This document shows, one piece after another, positions 13,701 through 13,828 of a DNA stretch of 13,828 bases; position 1 is the stretch's first letter, and each line of letters begins with the position of its first letter. The notes under the pieces are model-generated. The model worked only from the letters and a program-made list of their open reading frames with translations. It ran no database searches and was not told where the DNA came from. Position numbers and translations under genes: made by a program. Source of the DNA: an uncultured Actinomycetes bacterium (lineage in GTDB: Bacteria; Actinomycetota; Thermoleophilia; Gaiellales; F1-60-MAGs149); assembly GCA_903960645.1 (NCBI GenBank), contig CAJCBN010000478.1:1-13828 (forward strand), written 5' to 3'.

Positions 13701-13828
13701 ACGACAACCGTCACCCGGAACGGGCCGGTGTCCCCCTGGGGTGCTGATGGGAGCCGCCACGGGCCGGCCGCAGCGGTGATGCGAGTTCTACGGCAGGCGT
13801 CGGACGGACCCCCGGGAATGGCTCAGGG
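13701..13828. other. Non-coding right-edge sequence, nothing recognised
   Basis: I could not recognise a gene here. In many actinobacteria rpoC lies upstream of rpsL, so I translated the minus-strand frames from the edge; they stop early (one at 13711-13713) and none reads like an RpoC end. No convincing terminator was found; an imperfect stem near 13711-13729 lacks a U-run. With the candidate promoter and leader, this region forms the only non-coding stretch longer than 100 bases in the window. Confidence 0.5.

Noticed and set aside
13711..13729. Possible intrinsic terminator of an upstream gene
   Set aside because: The stem CACCGG/CCGGGTG needs a bulge and is not followed by a U-run.
13711..13828. 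Possible end of rpoC or another upstream gene at the right edge
   Set aside because: One minus-strand frame is open for 38 codons to a TGA at 13711-13713, but the translation (PEPFPGVRPTPAVELASP and so on) shows nothing like an RpoC C-terminus. It is too short to call.

Overview
The window is one continuous block of translation genes, all read from the minus strand, so gene order runs from the right edge to the left edge. It is very GC-rich. It carries the str, S10 and spc ribosomal clusters fused end to end: rpsL-rpsG-fusA-tuf, then rpsJ-rplC-rplD-rplW-rplB-rpsS-rplV-rpsC-rplP-rpmC-rpsQ, then rplN-rplX-rplE-rpsZ-rpsH-rplF-rplR-rpsE. That makes 23 protein genes, with rpsE cut by the left edge. 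Every gene is recognised from its own protein sequence and also from its place in this well-known order. No RNA gene, mobile element, CRISPR array or plus-strand gene could be supported.

The organism is most likely a high-GC actinomycetote. The S12, EF-Tu and S7 sequences read as actinobacterial. The direct tuf-to-rpsJ junction, which Streptomyces and Mycobacterium lack, together with the long low-complexity tails on S17, S3 and L22, suggests a deep-branching class such as Thermoleophilia (Solirubrobacterales). The class assignment is inference.

Layout: 13597-13828 is non-coding and holds a candidate promoter (TTGGCG, 17 bases, TAGAGT) and a leader of about 70 bases with small GC-rich hairpins. 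The str genes lie at 9379-13596, the S10 genes at 3212-9374 and the spc genes at 1-3215. Of 22 gene junctions, 13 overlap, one abuts, seven have gaps of 2-5 bases and only one (fusA-tuf, 77 bases) has real spacer. This implies one long transcript with translational coupling and no room for a separate S10 promoter or leader.

The genes supply the 30S and 50S subunits plus the two main elongation GTPases. The cluster is ordinary housekeeping DNA, and I see no new defence or mobile system. The unusual points are: (1) a 155-residue acidic-then-basic N-terminal extension on S17 that contains a 29-codon tandem duplication; (2) a 129-residue PAAKK-repeat C-terminal tail on L22 resembling histone H1 or actinobacterial HU tails; (3) a 156-residue Gly/Arg-then-acidic tail on S3; (4) loss of the space where an S10 leader would sit; and (5) the structured str leader and the G-free, C-rich fusA-tuf spacer.
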